DNA from: SIG437 sp045648985
Lineage (GTDB): Bacteria > Bacillota > Clostridia > UBA1381 > UBA9506
Length of the DNA stretch: 51,439 nt
Assembly: GCA_045648985.1 (NCBI GenBank)
Contig: JAZROZ010000020.1
Coordinates: 1 to 51,439 of the forward strand
Reading direction: 5' to 3'
The notes below the pieces were generated by a model. That model had not been told where the DNA came from. It worked only from the letters and a program-made list of their open reading frames with translations, and made no database searches. Shown piece by piece: positions 16,272-24,542 of this stretch; positions within the stretch are counted from its first letter, which is position 1; each line of letters starts with the position of its first letter. The position numbers and the translations under genes are program-made.

Positions 16272-17372
16272 ATGGCAAGAAGCAATCGTATTTCATATGA
16301 TGCAGACGGAAATATGCTCGTTGAGGGCATAGCTTTAGATATAAGGGAAAAGACATATAAAGTAAGTCAGGAATTTACTAAAAAGCTAAAGGAGCTTGAG
16401 CTTTCTTATAAAACACTTGCAATCAGCGAGGAGGAATACTATAAAAAGCTCGAAAAATTAAGAGATAACTATCTTCAAAAGGGCACGGACAAATGGTGGA
16501 CATATACAAACAAGCTGACAAGCTACGAAGACAAGCTTTTAGCGGCATCCGAAAAGGCGGTGGAAGAAGAAAAAGAGCGCATAATGGATGTATATTCAGA
16601 AATTGCATCGCACATCTACAAGACGCAAGAAGAGGTCTTGAAATCTCAGGAGGCTTTTAGCAGTAAGCTTAAAAAGGCTTCCCCCGCTTACCACACACAA
16701 AAGGTCGTTTTTTTAGGTCTTGGCGAAGGCGGCGGCGATTTGGTCTATGATGAAACAAATCTTAACGATTTGGAAGCAGAAAAAAAGGAGCTTAAGGATT
16801 ATTATAATCTGCTCTCTTCCCTTTCAGCTCGCGGAAAAGAAGCTTTTGGAGAGGCAGGCTTTTCTGACTTTTTCAATATGGTCAGAGATATGTCCGTTTC
16901 TGAGGGCGCAGAGTTTGCTAAGGTTCTGTTAAAAGAAAGCGATGACGGGTTTTTGGATTTTGTTGGTGACTGGAACGAAATACAGTCTATATCAGAAAAA
17001 ATTTCAAAAGAGCTCTATAAGGATGATACAATAAAAGCGGCAGAGGAAAGCATCAGCTATATGAAAACCGCCTTGGAACAATACGGACTTAGTGTTCCTG
17101 AAGATTTCTTTAAAAGCGGTGCTAACTCTGCAATTAAGTTCGGCGAGGGGTTCGTTTCCGAGATTGCAAATGTTTTGGACAGCATTAAAACAGGCTTTTT
17201 AGAGCTTCTTCCTGAGGAGTTTTTATCATCAGGTGCAGCTAATGTGTCACAAAGCCAAAGCTCAGTTTTTGCGCCTGTCTACAACCTTTATGGCAGTGGC
17301 GAAACTGTTGCAGATATGCTAAGGTCAGCTACTAATCAGGCATTAGTTGATAAGCTTCGCGGCGGATATTGA
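16272..17372 (+). CDS. Short tape-measure-like tail protein
   Basis: This largely helical, charged protein of 366 residues has a coiled coil at about residues 30-140 (KELELSYKTLAISEEEYYKKLEKL and following). Its C-terminus is NLYGSGETVADMLRSATNQALVDKLRGGY. That ending is typical of siphophage tape measure proteins (fold YGSGETVA..R). It lies directly before Dit, the expected position. It lacks the membrane segments and great length of most tape measures; by the usual 1.5 angstrom per residue it would set a tail of only about 55 nm. It could instead be the surviving C-terminal part of a longer protein, though the start and ribosome site (GGAGGTG) look genuine. Confidence 0.65.
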   Translation: MARSNRISYDADGNMLVEGIALDIREKTYKVSQEFTKKLKELELSYKTLAISEEEYYKKLEKLRDNYLQKGTDKWWTYTNKLTSYEDKLLAASEKAVEEEKERIMDVYSEIASHIYKTQEEVLKSQEAFSSKLKKASPAYHTQKVVFLGLGEGGGDLVYDETNLNDLEAEKKELKDYYNLLSSLSARGKEAFGEAGFSDFFNMVRDMSVSEGAEFAKVLLKESDDGFLDFVGDWNEIQSISEKISKELYKDDTIKAAEESISYMKTALEQYGLSVPEDFFKSGANSAIKFGEGFVSEIANVLDSIKTGFLELLPEEFLSSGAANVSQSQSSVFAPVYNLYGSGETVADMLRSATNQALVDKLRGGY

Positions 17373-17393
17373 GCTTGAGGATAAAAATTATAT

Positions 17394-17412
17394 GGGCGAT
17401 TTTAAATCGCCC
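17394..17412. repeat. Intercistronic perfect palindrome
   Basis: GGGCGATTTTAAATCGCCC forms an 8-bp hairpin between the tape-measure-like gene and Dit. It has no T-run, so transcript processing or stabilisation is more likely than termination. Confidence 0.6.
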
Positions 17413-17441
17413 GAATAAATCGGTGAAAGAAAGGAGTACAT

Positions 17442-18299
17442 ATGAAAATAACATTTGAAAATAAAAACGGAATAATCGACTTAAACGGCGGTGTGTGGCG
17501 CATCAAGGAGATTGAGGGGTTGGGCTTGTGCGAAAAAACAGTAGACGTTTTAAGGTATCCCGATACCGACGGGCAAGAGGTCTTATCCTCTGCAACATAT
17601 CATCGTGATATCACAATATCGGGCGACATTTTGCGGCGTGACAAGGTTTCTTCTGAGCTTACACGCGCCATAAAAATATTAAATAATCCTGGCTTTTTAA
17701 AAATTCAGGCAGGTACGAAAAAGAGAAAGATTGCCTGCCGCGTAAACTTATTTTCTGCAGGCACCAAAGACAGAAACGCAGTATATCAATCGTTTGTTAT
17801 GCAACTTGTGTGCGACTATCCTTACTTTGAAGATATCGCCGAAAATAAGCTGTCGCTTTTTGCAAGAGAAGATTTAATTGAAAATTCCTTCACTCTCCCA
17901 TGCGTTTTCACAAGACGTACATCACGCGTAACTGTTGTAAATTCAGGTGATGAAATCACTCGTCCTAAAATTTTGCTTGTATGCAAAAACGAAGCTCAGG
18001 ACGAAGATTTCGGCATAGAAATCATCAATTATACTTTAAATCAGCACTTCATATTAAACTACAAAATGGCATCAGGCGAGGAAATCTGCATTTCCTTTGA
18101 TGACCGCACGATAAAGAGTAATTTAAAAACAGATTCCGGTGATACAAATCTTATCGGATATCTTGGAGAAGATACGTTTTTAAGTGAATTTTATTTAGCT
18201 ACAGGCGTAAATGATTTAGAGTGTATATTTTACGGCAAGGACTGTGAAATCATGGCAGTCTGTGAATATTCAAACAAATACGCAGAGGCGGTGATATAG
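17442..18299 (+). CDS. Distal tail protein (Dit-like)
   Basis: This 285-residue beta-rich protein has an N-terminal Sipho_tail-type domain. Markers are DLNGGVWRIKEIEGLGL, RYPDTDGQEVLSSATYHRDITISGDI and FLKIQAGTKKRKIACRVNLFSAG, with the typical QLVCDYPYFED at mid-length. A C-terminal galectin-like half includes INYTLNQHFILNY. Dit hexamers form the hub at the tail tip on which Tal and baseplate proteins assemble. AAAGGAG precedes the start, and its stop overlaps the Tal start by one base. Confidence 0.88.
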   Translation: MKITFENKNGIIDLNGGVWRIKEIEGLGLCEKTVDVLRYPDTDGQEVLSSATYHRDITISGDILRRDKVSSELTRAIKILNNPGFLKIQAGTKKRKIACRVNLFSAGTKDRNAVYQSFVMQLVCDYPYFEDIAENKLSLFAREDLIENSFTLPCVFTRRTSRVTVVNSGDEITRPKILLVCKNEAQDEDFGIEIINYTLNQHFILNYKMASGEEICISFDDRTIKSNLKTDSGDTNLIGYLGEDTFLSEFYLATGVNDLECIFYGKDCEIMAVCEYSNKYAEAVI

Positions 18300-19243
18300 T
18301 GGAGGATTTGAGAATTTACGATTTTTCGCTTAATCTTTTGCATATTGAAAACAAAATAATCTCGTCAAACTGGCAGATTTATTATAACGATATCGGAAAG
18401 GCAGAAATTCATTTGCCCGTATATGTCGATTGTCTTCCGCTTCTCTTTAAAAACAAATATTTAATCATAACACAGGGAAAAAAACAGGCAATCGTGACGG
18501 CAAAGCAGATAGGCACGTCACTTATCCTCTATGGGAAAACTCCGAACTGGATTTTGACAAAGCGTCTTTTAAGTCCTTTTTACAGAGAAGCATCAAACGT
18601 TGAAACAACCTTAAGAGAGCTTTTTTCAGGTTGCTTTTATGATTGTGAGGACTTCATTTTAGGTAGCTGTAGCGGTCTTACAGATACTTGCGAATTTAAA
18701 GAAGAATCCTGCGTTACGGCTTTTGAGGTGATTAAATCCGCACTTTCGCCATTTGGCGCAGGGCACAGAGTATATTTTGACATACCAAATAAAAAATGGG
18801 TGTTTGAGATTACGAAAGGCACAGAGCGAAATATTGAGATTTCCGTTTCTTTAAATACGGCATATGATATGGAATATGTCTATGATATTCAGGACTCTTT
18901 TTCGTGTGCAAAATACAAAAAAGCGCCTGAAAATTCAGACGATGAGGCAGTATGGATAGAAATCTCACAGGACGATAAAAGCGGTATTTACAGATGGGAA
19001 ACCGTGCTTTATGAAACTAACGAAACAGATGCAAAAAGAGCGCTCAAAAAGTGCATCACAAAAGAAGAAATCACATCAAAGGTGAAAAATCTCGTATGGG
19101 AGACGGATTACTTTTTAGGCGATACTTTAAACGTAAGATTTGAGCGCGGAAGCTTAAAGGAAAAAGGAAAGCTTTTAGTTGTGGGTATAAGATATTGGGA
19201 CGAAGCAGGGGCAAGTGGTATTGAGCCAATCTTCAATATGTAG
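18299..19243 (+). CDS. Tail tip protein (Gp37-like Tal, short)
   Basis: This 314-residue protein starts at GTG with a one-base overlap with Dit. It resembles the siphovirus ReqiPepy6 Gp37-like N-terminal domain of tail-associated proteins: MEDLRIYDFSLNLLHIENKII, the central RLLSPFYREASNVETTLRELF and the C-terminal KVKNLVWETDYFLGDTLNVRFE. No peptidase or lysozyme extension follows, so it is a minimal hub cap. It is the last gene of the particle cluster and is followed immediately by a family A element. Confidence 0.83.
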   Translation: MEDLRIYDFSLNLLHIENKIISSNWQIYYNDIGKAEIHLPVYVDCLPLLFKNKYLIITQGKKQAIVTAKQIGTSLILYGKTPNWILTKRLLSPFYREASNVETTLRELFSGCFYDCEDFILGSCSGLTDTCEFKEESCVTAFEVIKSALSPFGAGHRVYFDIPNKKWVFEITKGTERNIEISVSLNTAYDMEYVYDIQDSFSCAKYKKAPENSDDEAVWIEISQDDKSGIYRWETVLYETNETDAKRALKKCITKEEITSKVKNLVWETDYFLGDTLNVRFERGSLKEKGKLLVVGIRYWDEAGASGIEPIFNM

Positions 19244-19493
19244 GGGGATGTAAAAAAAGTCCAGACCGCAAAAGGCTATTTTTTTACTGATTGATTTTAT
19301 ATGATATTTTATAAGTTATTTTACATCTTAAATCATTAATAAATTGATTTCAAGGAAAAATTTGCTTTTCAAATTTTAGCAATTTAATGCCTTTTGCTAT
19401 AAACAAACTTCACCTCTCGGCGTACCAACGTACGCCTTCGGGTTCCCTTCGGCTTGGTTTGTTTATTCTGACTCTTTTTTTCCTATCCCCTGC
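19243..19493 (+). repeat. Family A element, copy A4
   Basis: GGGGGATGTAAAAAAAGTCC begins at the Tal stop codon and the right end CCTATCCCC closes at 19490. The hairpin is GGCGTAC-CAAC-GTACGCC (19419-19436). The 14-mer GGGGATGTAAAAAA is present at both boundaries (19244-19257 and 19494-19507). It lies between the particle cluster and the RepA-type gene. Confidence 0.85.
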
Positions 19494-19520
19494 GGGGATG
19501 TAAAAAATACAGGAGGATAT

Positions 19521-20348
19521 ATGAGAAAACAATCAGGCTTTTTTAAAGTGCCGCACGAGTTATTTTTAAATGAAGAATATAAAAATTTATCACTACACGC
19601 AAAAATTCTTTACTCTTTGATGCTTGACAGATTATCGCTGTCTGAAAAGAATAATTGGATTGATGAAAACGGGCGTGTATATATATTTTTTACTTTAAAG
19701 GAAGCTATGCAGCTTTTAGGTATAGGAAAGGACAAGTGCATAAAGGTTTTTGCAGAGCTTGACGCAAAACAAGGCTACGGTCTTATTGAGAAAAAGGCTC
19801 AGGGCCTTGGAAAGCCTATGATTATCTATGTCTTAAAAACAGAGCCGAAAAAGTCTGCAAGTCCTACTACAGAGAGTATTAAAAACAGAGCTCTAAAGGT
19901 CGGCTTTACAGACTCTAATAATACTTATATAAATAATACTGATTTTAATAATACTCATCTTAATCAATCATACAACGGAAAGGATGAGATTTTAAAAAGA
20001 AACAAATGGATTTTAAAATTAAAAAACAATATTGATTATCATATCTTAAAAGAAAAATATGATGAAAAACGGCTTTTAATGATAGTGGAGATTATGGCAG
20101 ATTGCTTTTTAACAGACAGCGGATACATAATAATCAGCGGTATAAAAAAGCCCTCCTCCGTTGTCAGAGAAAGGCTTTTATTACTTGATTTTTCGCATAT
20201 TGAATACGTTTTAGACTCACTTTTGGAAAGCTCAAAGGACATCAAAAATATCAAAAGCTATATTCTGTCCTGCCTTTATAACTCCTATGATACGATGGAG
20301 CTTTATTACGAAAGAAAGGTAAAGGCTGACCTTAGAGATGGTGTATGA
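19521..20348 (+). CDS. Plasmid/ICE-type replication initiator (RepA_N + DUF6017)
   Basis: This 275-residue protein has a RepA_N domain at residues about 5-105 (GFFKVPHELFLNEEYKNLSLHAKILYSLMLDRLSLSEKNNW, YIFFTLKEAMQLLGIGKDKCIKVF, GLGKPMIIYVL). A DUF6017 domain occupies about 170-270 (NNIDYHILKEKY, SSVVRERLLLLDFSHIEYVLDSL, NIKSYILSCLYNSY). Both halves and their order are those of initiators from Firmicute plasmids and conjugative elements. Length appears complete and a GGAGG site precedes the ATG. Finding one alone beside a phage-particle cluster, without partition or relaxase genes, is unusual. It converges on yunB. Confidence 0.9.
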   Translation: MRKQSGFFKVPHELFLNEEYKNLSLHAKILYSLMLDRLSLSEKNNWIDENGRVYIFFTLKEAMQLLGIGKDKCIKVFAELDAKQGYGLIEKKAQGLGKPMIIYVLKTEPKKSASPTTESIKNRALKVGFTDSNNTYINNTDFNNTHLNQSYNGKDEILKRNKWILKLKNNIDYHILKEKYDEKRLLMIVEIMADCFLTDSGYIIISGIKKPSSVVRERLLLLDFSHIEYVLDSLLESSKDIKNIKSYILSCLYNSYDTMELYYERKVKADLRDGV

Positions 20349-20381
20349 TATGCATATGTCAAGAGATAAAGCAGGAGATAT

Positions 20382-21089
20382 TTAATTCAAAATATCCATA
20401 ACGTCGCCCTCGTACTCGTAGCCCTCGCGGTCTATGTTTGTGTAGCTTTCGGGCACGTCGCCGACTATGACGGTCTGCACAACGGGAACGGTTTGTGATA
20501 TGTCGATTTTAGCCTTGGCGGTTGGCATTATGAGTCCCAGTGACGTTTTAACAGAAAGGTTTATAATAAGCCTTGTCTGATTTATTCCGCTGTCGGAAAA
20601 CTCGCTTAGAAACTCTGTCTGCGCTATCCCGTACGGCATAAATTCTACTGAAAACTTCGGTCCCATTCCTGCTAAAATATCGGTGCCAAGAAGCGTTCCC
20701 AGCGGAAGTGTGATGCGTGTTTCTTTCGTTTTTTCTATGTTTTCCTGAATTTTTAATGATAGCTTTGATTTTAAAAGGTTGACTTTTTCCAAGTTATATT
20801 TCACCGCTAAAATATCATTATTTCCGTTCTTTTCAAACGTGTAGATATCTTCAAAACTGAGATTTTCTGCAAATATGCTGATTACTGCATCGTTTATTGC
20901 ATCGTTTGCCAAAACCTTTGCCTCGTTTTTTGAAACCTCAATCATCATCGGACGTATTGCTTCCAAAAAATATGAAACAAAAAGCATCACGGAAATTATC
21001 ACACCTGACAAAATAAAAAAAGCAAGGAATTTCTTTTTTGATTCCCTGCTTTTTCTTATGTTTATTATCTTTTTATTTCCAAGCCTCAT
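20382..21089 (-). CDS. yunB: Sporulation protein YunB
   Basis: This 235-residue protein has a basic start, one membrane anchor at about residues 18-40 (LAFFILSGVIISVMLFVSYFL) and the extracytoplasmic domain typical of YunB. Markers are ANDAINDAVI near the anchor, LPLGTLLGTDILAGMGPKFSVEFMPYG in the middle and RLIINLSVKTSLGLIMPTAKAKI later. It is known as a sigma-E-dependent sporulation protein in Bacillus, where it lies in the mother-cell membrane. I choose ATG 21089 (GGGTGG upstream) rather than ATG 21143, which lies inside coaD. It follows coaD on the same strand and is good evidence that the host forms spores. Confidence 0.87.
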   Translation of the reverse strand: MRLGNKKIINIRKSRESKKKFLAFFILSGVIISVMLFVSYFLEAIRPMMIEVSKNEAKVLANDAINDAVISIFAENLSFEDIYTFEKNGNNDILAVKYNLEKVNLLKSKLSLKIQENIEKTKETRITLPLGTLLGTDILAGMGPKFSVEFMPYGIAQTEFLSEFSDSGINQTRLIINLSVKTSLGLIMPTAKAKIDISQTVPVVQTVIVGDVPESYTNIDREGYEYEGDVMDILN

Positions 21090-21129
21090 TTGACCACCCG
21101 ATAAAATCGCTTGGTACATTATATGCTTC

Positions 21130-21606
21130 TCACTCGTTTTCATTCATCAAATCCCACACAGGCACGGACACATATTTTGAAACGTCTTTATGATAAGAGA
21201 AAAGCTCCTTTACCATAGACGATGAAAGTGCCACGTTTTCTGCACGGAAATAGACATATTCAAGATTTGGATTAATCAGCTTGTTAATCTCTGCTATGTT
21301 TTCTTCATAGAAATAGTCCATATTATTACGAAGTCCTCTTATCATATAGGTTATGTCCTTTTGCTTTGTATATTCAGCGACTAAGCCACTATGCACTATT
21401 ACTTCGCAGTTTTTTATTCCCTCGTTTTCGATTGTCTTTTCTATTGCCGTTTTCATTTTGTCTGCGTCATATTTACGCTTTTTGTCCTTATTTATACCAA
21501 TAACTACATATACCTTTTCAAAAAGCTCTGTGCCCTTTTTCACTATGTCTAGGTGTCCGTTTGTAAACGGGTCAAACGAGCCCGGATATATTGCAACCTT
21601 ATTCAT
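21130..21606 (-). CDS. coaD: Phosphopantetheine adenylyltransferase
   Basis: This 158-residue enzyme transfers AMP from ATP to 4'-phosphopantetheine, the penultimate step of coenzyme A synthesis. It opens MNKVAIYPGSFDPFTNGHLDIV, carrying the nucleotidyltransferase TxGH motif, and has the conserved MIRGLRNNMDYFYEE segment and NVALSSSMVKEL near the end. Length equals that of other CoaD proteins. ATG 21606 is preceded by AAAGGAG; a longer frame into leuB is not needed. It lies 13 bp behind leuB at the tail of the branched-chain operon. Confidence 0.95.
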   Translation of the reverse strand: MNKVAIYPGSFDPFTNGHLDIVKKGTELFEKVYVVIGINKDKKRKYDADKMKTAIEKTIENEGIKNCEVIVHSGLVAEYTKQKDITYMIRGLRNNMDYFYEENIAEINKLINPNLEYVYFRAENVALSSSMVKELFSYHKDVSKYVSVPVWDLMNENE

Positions 21607-21619
21607 TTGAGTACTCCTT

Positions 21620-22690
21620 TCATATGTTATCTGCCACCAAGGCGCCCATTTTGTCAGTTGTGACTTCCGTTTTTCCATCTTCCATAATATCAGGTGTTCT
21701 GAAACCATCAAAAAGCACCTTATCTACTGCGCTCTCTACACTATGTGCTTCAGCTTCCATACCGAATGAATATTTAAGCATCATAGAAACTGACATTATC
21801 GTGCCGAGCGGATTTGCCACATTTTTTCCTGCGATGTCGGGAGCGGAGCCGTGAATAGGCTCGTACATTCCGAGCGTGCTATCTGACAGCGATGCGGACG
21901 GCATCATACCGATTGAGCCTGTGAGCATCGATGCTTCGTCGGATAGGATATCGCCAAACATATTTTCCGTAACAATTACGTCAAACTGATTTGGATTTTT
22001 AATTAATTGCATTGCCGCATTATCGACATACATATCAGAATATTCCACCTCGGGATATTCTTCCTTTAAGCTGTGCATCACCTTTCTCCAAAGCCTTGAT
22101 GTTTCGAGTACGTTTGCTTTATCGACAGATGTTAGCTTTTTGTTTCGTTTCATCGCCGTTTCAAATGCGACCCTTGCGATGCGCTTTATCTCGCTTTCCC
22201 TATATAGCATCAAATCGGATGCAAACGGCTCGCCATCTATCTTACCCGACTTTTTCTCGCCGAAATATATTCCGCCTGTTAATTCCCTTACGATTAAAAG
22301 GTCAATTCCGCCATCTGTGATGTTCTGACATAGCGGCGATGCGCCTTTCAGCTCGTAAAAAAGCTTAGTCGGGCGGAGATTTGCAAAAAGGTTTAGCTCT
22401 TTCCTTACTCTAAGGAGTGCTTTTTCAGGGCGTATTGATGCATCTACTGTGTCCCACTTCGGTCCGCCTACTGCACCAAGGAGCACCGCATCTGCATTTT
22501 TGCACTTTAAAACACCGTCATCTGTTATCGGTACACCGTATTTATCTATGGCACAGCCGCCGATATCTACATATTCATATATAAAATTGTGACCGAACTT
22601 TTTTGCCACCTTATCTAAAACCCCAATAGCCTCCCTGACTATCTCAGGGCCTATTCCGTCACCTTTTAATACTGCTATTTTCTTTTCCAT
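21620..22690 (-). CDS. leuB: 3-isopropylmalate dehydrogenase
   Basis: This 356-residue NAD-dependent dehydrogenase oxidises and decarboxylates 3-isopropylmalate in leucine synthesis. Conserved blocks are AVLKGDGIGPEI at the start, LLGAVGGPKWD, LRVRKELNLFANLRP, RELTGGIYFGEK, DKANVLETSRLWR and the metal-binding VTENMFGDILSDEASM. The cofactor loop near the C-terminus reads EPIHGSAPDIAGKNVANPLGTI. The gene is complete, with GAGGCGG upstream of ATG. It lies 10 bp after leuD. Confidence 0.97.
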   Translation of the reverse strand: MEKKIAVLKGDGIGPEIVREAIGVLDKVAKKFGHNFIYEYVDIGGCAIDKYGVPITDDGVLKCKNADAVLLGAVGGPKWDTVDASIRPEKALLRVRKELNLFANLRPTKLFYELKGASPLCQNITDGGIDLLIVRELTGGIYFGEKKSGKIDGEPFASDLMLYRESEIKRIARVAFETAMKRNKKLTSVDKANVLETSRLWRKVMHSLKEEYPEVEYSDMYVDNAAMQLIKNPNQFDVIVTENMFGDILSDEASMLTGSIGMMPSASLSDSTLGMYEPIHGSAPDIAGKNVANPLGTIMSVSMMLKYSFGMEAEAHSVESAVDKVLFDGFRTPDIMEDGKTEVTTDKMGALVADNI

Positions 22691-22700
22691 TTTTACCGCC

Positions 22701-23183
22701 TCATTTTTTAATGGAGTTAAGTAGTCCGCCCTTTTTGATTATATCCTGAATAAACGGCGGAAACGGCTCTGCTGCGTAGCTTTCACCTTTTGTTATATTT
22801 GTGATTATACCTGAGTCAAAATCAACATCTAAAACGTCACCTGCATCTGTTTTTTCGCTTGCTTTGGGACATTCTAAAATTGCAAGACCGATATTTATTG
22901 AATTACGATAAAATATCCTTGCAAACGATTTTGCAATAACTAAAGATATGCCTGATGCTTTTATCGCAAGCGGTGCGTGCTCACGGGATGAGCCGCATCC
23001 AAAGTTCTCGCCGCCGACTATGATATCGCCCTTTTTTACCCTTTTTGCAAAGTCTTTGTCGATATCTTCCATACAGTGAGCTGAAAGCTCTTCTGCTTTA
23101 GACATATTTAAATATCTTGCAGGGATAATAACGTCTGTATCTACGTTGTCGCCATATTTATGTACATTTCCTTTTGCTATCAT
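22701..23183 (-). CDS. leuD: 3-isopropylmalate dehydratase small subunit
   Basis: This 160-residue subunit is of the short LeuD/HacB-like type used by Clostridia and archaea. It has NVDTDVIIPARYLN near the N-terminus and the swivel-domain active-site loop GGENFGCGSSREHAPLA. It pairs with LeuC to isomerise 2- to 3-isopropylmalate. The start has AAGGATG upstream, and the gaps to leuC (17 bp) and leuB (10 bp) indicate co-transcription. Confidence 0.96.
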   Translation of the reverse strand: MIAKGNVHKYGDNVDTDVIIPARYLNMSKAEELSAHCMEDIDKDFAKRVKKGDIIVGGENFGCGSSREHAPLAIKASGISLVIAKSFARIFYRNSINIGLAILECPKASEKTDAGDVLDVDFDSGIITNITKGESYAAEPFPPFIQDIIKKGGLLNSIKK

Positions 23184-23200
23184 AAAAGCACATCCTTTTT

Positions 23201-24460
23201 TTATAAATCATTTGCATCACAGATATATCCTTTTACTGCAGATGCTGCCGCAACATACGGACTTGCAAGATATACCTTAGAGTCGGGGTGTCCCATTCTG
23301 CCGACAAAGTTTCTGTTTGTTGTAGCGATTGCGACCTCGCCGCTTGCTAAAATTCCCATATATCCGCCAAGACAAGGACCGCAGGTCGGGGTTGAAACGA
23401 CGCATCCTGCATTTATGAAAATCTCCATATATCCACGTTTTACACACTCTAAATAGATATCCTGAGTTGCGGGGATGATGATACATCTTACGCCTTGTGC
23501 TATGCGTCTGCCTTTCAAAATCTCAGCCGCCGCAGCCATATCGGATATTCTTCCGTTTGTGCAGGAGCCAATCACGCACTGGTCAATTTTCACATCATAA
23601 AGCTCTTTTGCATTTTTCGTATTTTCAGGAAGATGCGGACACGCAACGGTGGGGCCGATTTCCGATAAGTCGATGTCAAAAACCTCGTCATATACGGCGT
23701 CACTGTCTGCTTCGAACACTTTATAGGGACGCATTACTCTGTCTTTCATATACTCTATTGTTTTATCGTCAACGGGGAAAATACCGTTTTTAGCGCCTGC
23801 CTCGATTGCCATATTGCAGATGCAGAGTCTGTCGTCTATTGAAAGTGAGTGTACCCCGTCGCCTGAAAACTCCATTGATTTATAGAGTGCTCCGCTGACA
23901 CCGATTTTGCCTATTATATAAAGTATTACGTCTTTACCTGAGCAATATTTATTGAGCTTTCCTTTAAGGTTAAACTTAATTGCAGACGGCACCTTAAACC
24001 AAGCCTCACCCGTTTTCATAGCCGCCGCCATATCGGTTGAGCCGACACCTGTCGAAAATGCCCCCAGTGCGCCGTATGTACAGGTATGTGAGTCTGCGCC
24101 GATTATGACGTCGCCTGATGCTACCAGCCCTTTTTCAGGCAGAAATGCGTGCTCTATTCCCATATTTCCTGCATCGTAAAAGTGCTTTATGCCCATATCC
24201 TTTGCAAAGCATCTGCAGCGTTTTGTAAGCTCTGCTGATTTGATATCCTTATTTGGAACGAAATGGTCCATAACGAGTGAAATCTTTTCTTTATCAAAAA
24301 CCTCAGAAAATCGGCTCTTTTCGAATTCATCTATTGCAACAGGAGAGGTTATATCGTTACCCAAAACCATATCGAGCTTAGCTTTTATGAGCTGACCGCT
24401 TGTCACTTCTTTGTTTTGCGAAGCGTAAGCTAAAATCTTCTGTGTCATTGTCATAGCCAT
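23201..24460 (-). CDS. leuC: 3-isopropylmalate dehydratase large subunit
   Basis: This protein of about 419 residues binds a 4Fe-4S cluster. The cysteine ligands are visible in VIGSCTNGRISDM and PTCGPCLGG. Other aconitase-family markers are SPVAIDEF, GIKHFYDAGNMGIEH and GADSHTCTYGALGAFSTGVGSTD. I place the start at ATG 24460 (MAMTMTQKIL); ATG 24472 is closer to the AAAGGA site but too close (1-2 nt), and a longer upstream frame has no support. Unusually for this operon, about 420 bp containing a family B repeat separates it from leuA upstream. Confidence 0.94.
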   Translation of the reverse strand: MAMTMTQKILAYASQNKEVTSGQLIKAKLDMVLGNDITSPVAIDEFEKSRFSEVFDKEKISLVMDHFVPNKDIKSAELTKRCRCFAKDMGIKHFYDAGNMGIEHAFLPEKGLVASGDVIIGADSHTCTYGALGAFSTGVGSTDMAAAMKTGEAWFKVPSAIKFNLKGKLNKYCSGKDVILYIIGKIGVSGALYKSMEFSGDGVHSLSIDDRLCICNMAIEAGAKNGIFPVDDKTIEYMKDRVMRPYKVFEADSDAVYDEVFDIDLSEIGPTVACPHLPENTKNAKELYDVKIDQCVIGSCTNGRISDMAAAAEILKGRRIAQGVRCIIIPATQDIYLECVKRGYMEIFINAGCVVSTPTCGPCLGGYMGILASGEVAIATTNRNFVGRMGHPDSKVYLASPYVAAASAVKGYICDANDL

Positions 24461-24542
24461 AATAATTCTCATTTCCTTTCTATCCAGAATAAACAAAAAC
24501 AATCTAAAATTATCGCGCTTTCTTGCCGTCACACCAAACTTT

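Noticed and set aside
21607..21711. Longer N-terminus for CoaD reading into leuB
   Set aside because: The extension is out-of-frame leuB sequence; ATG 21606 follows a good AAAGGAG site and gives the canonical start of CoaD.
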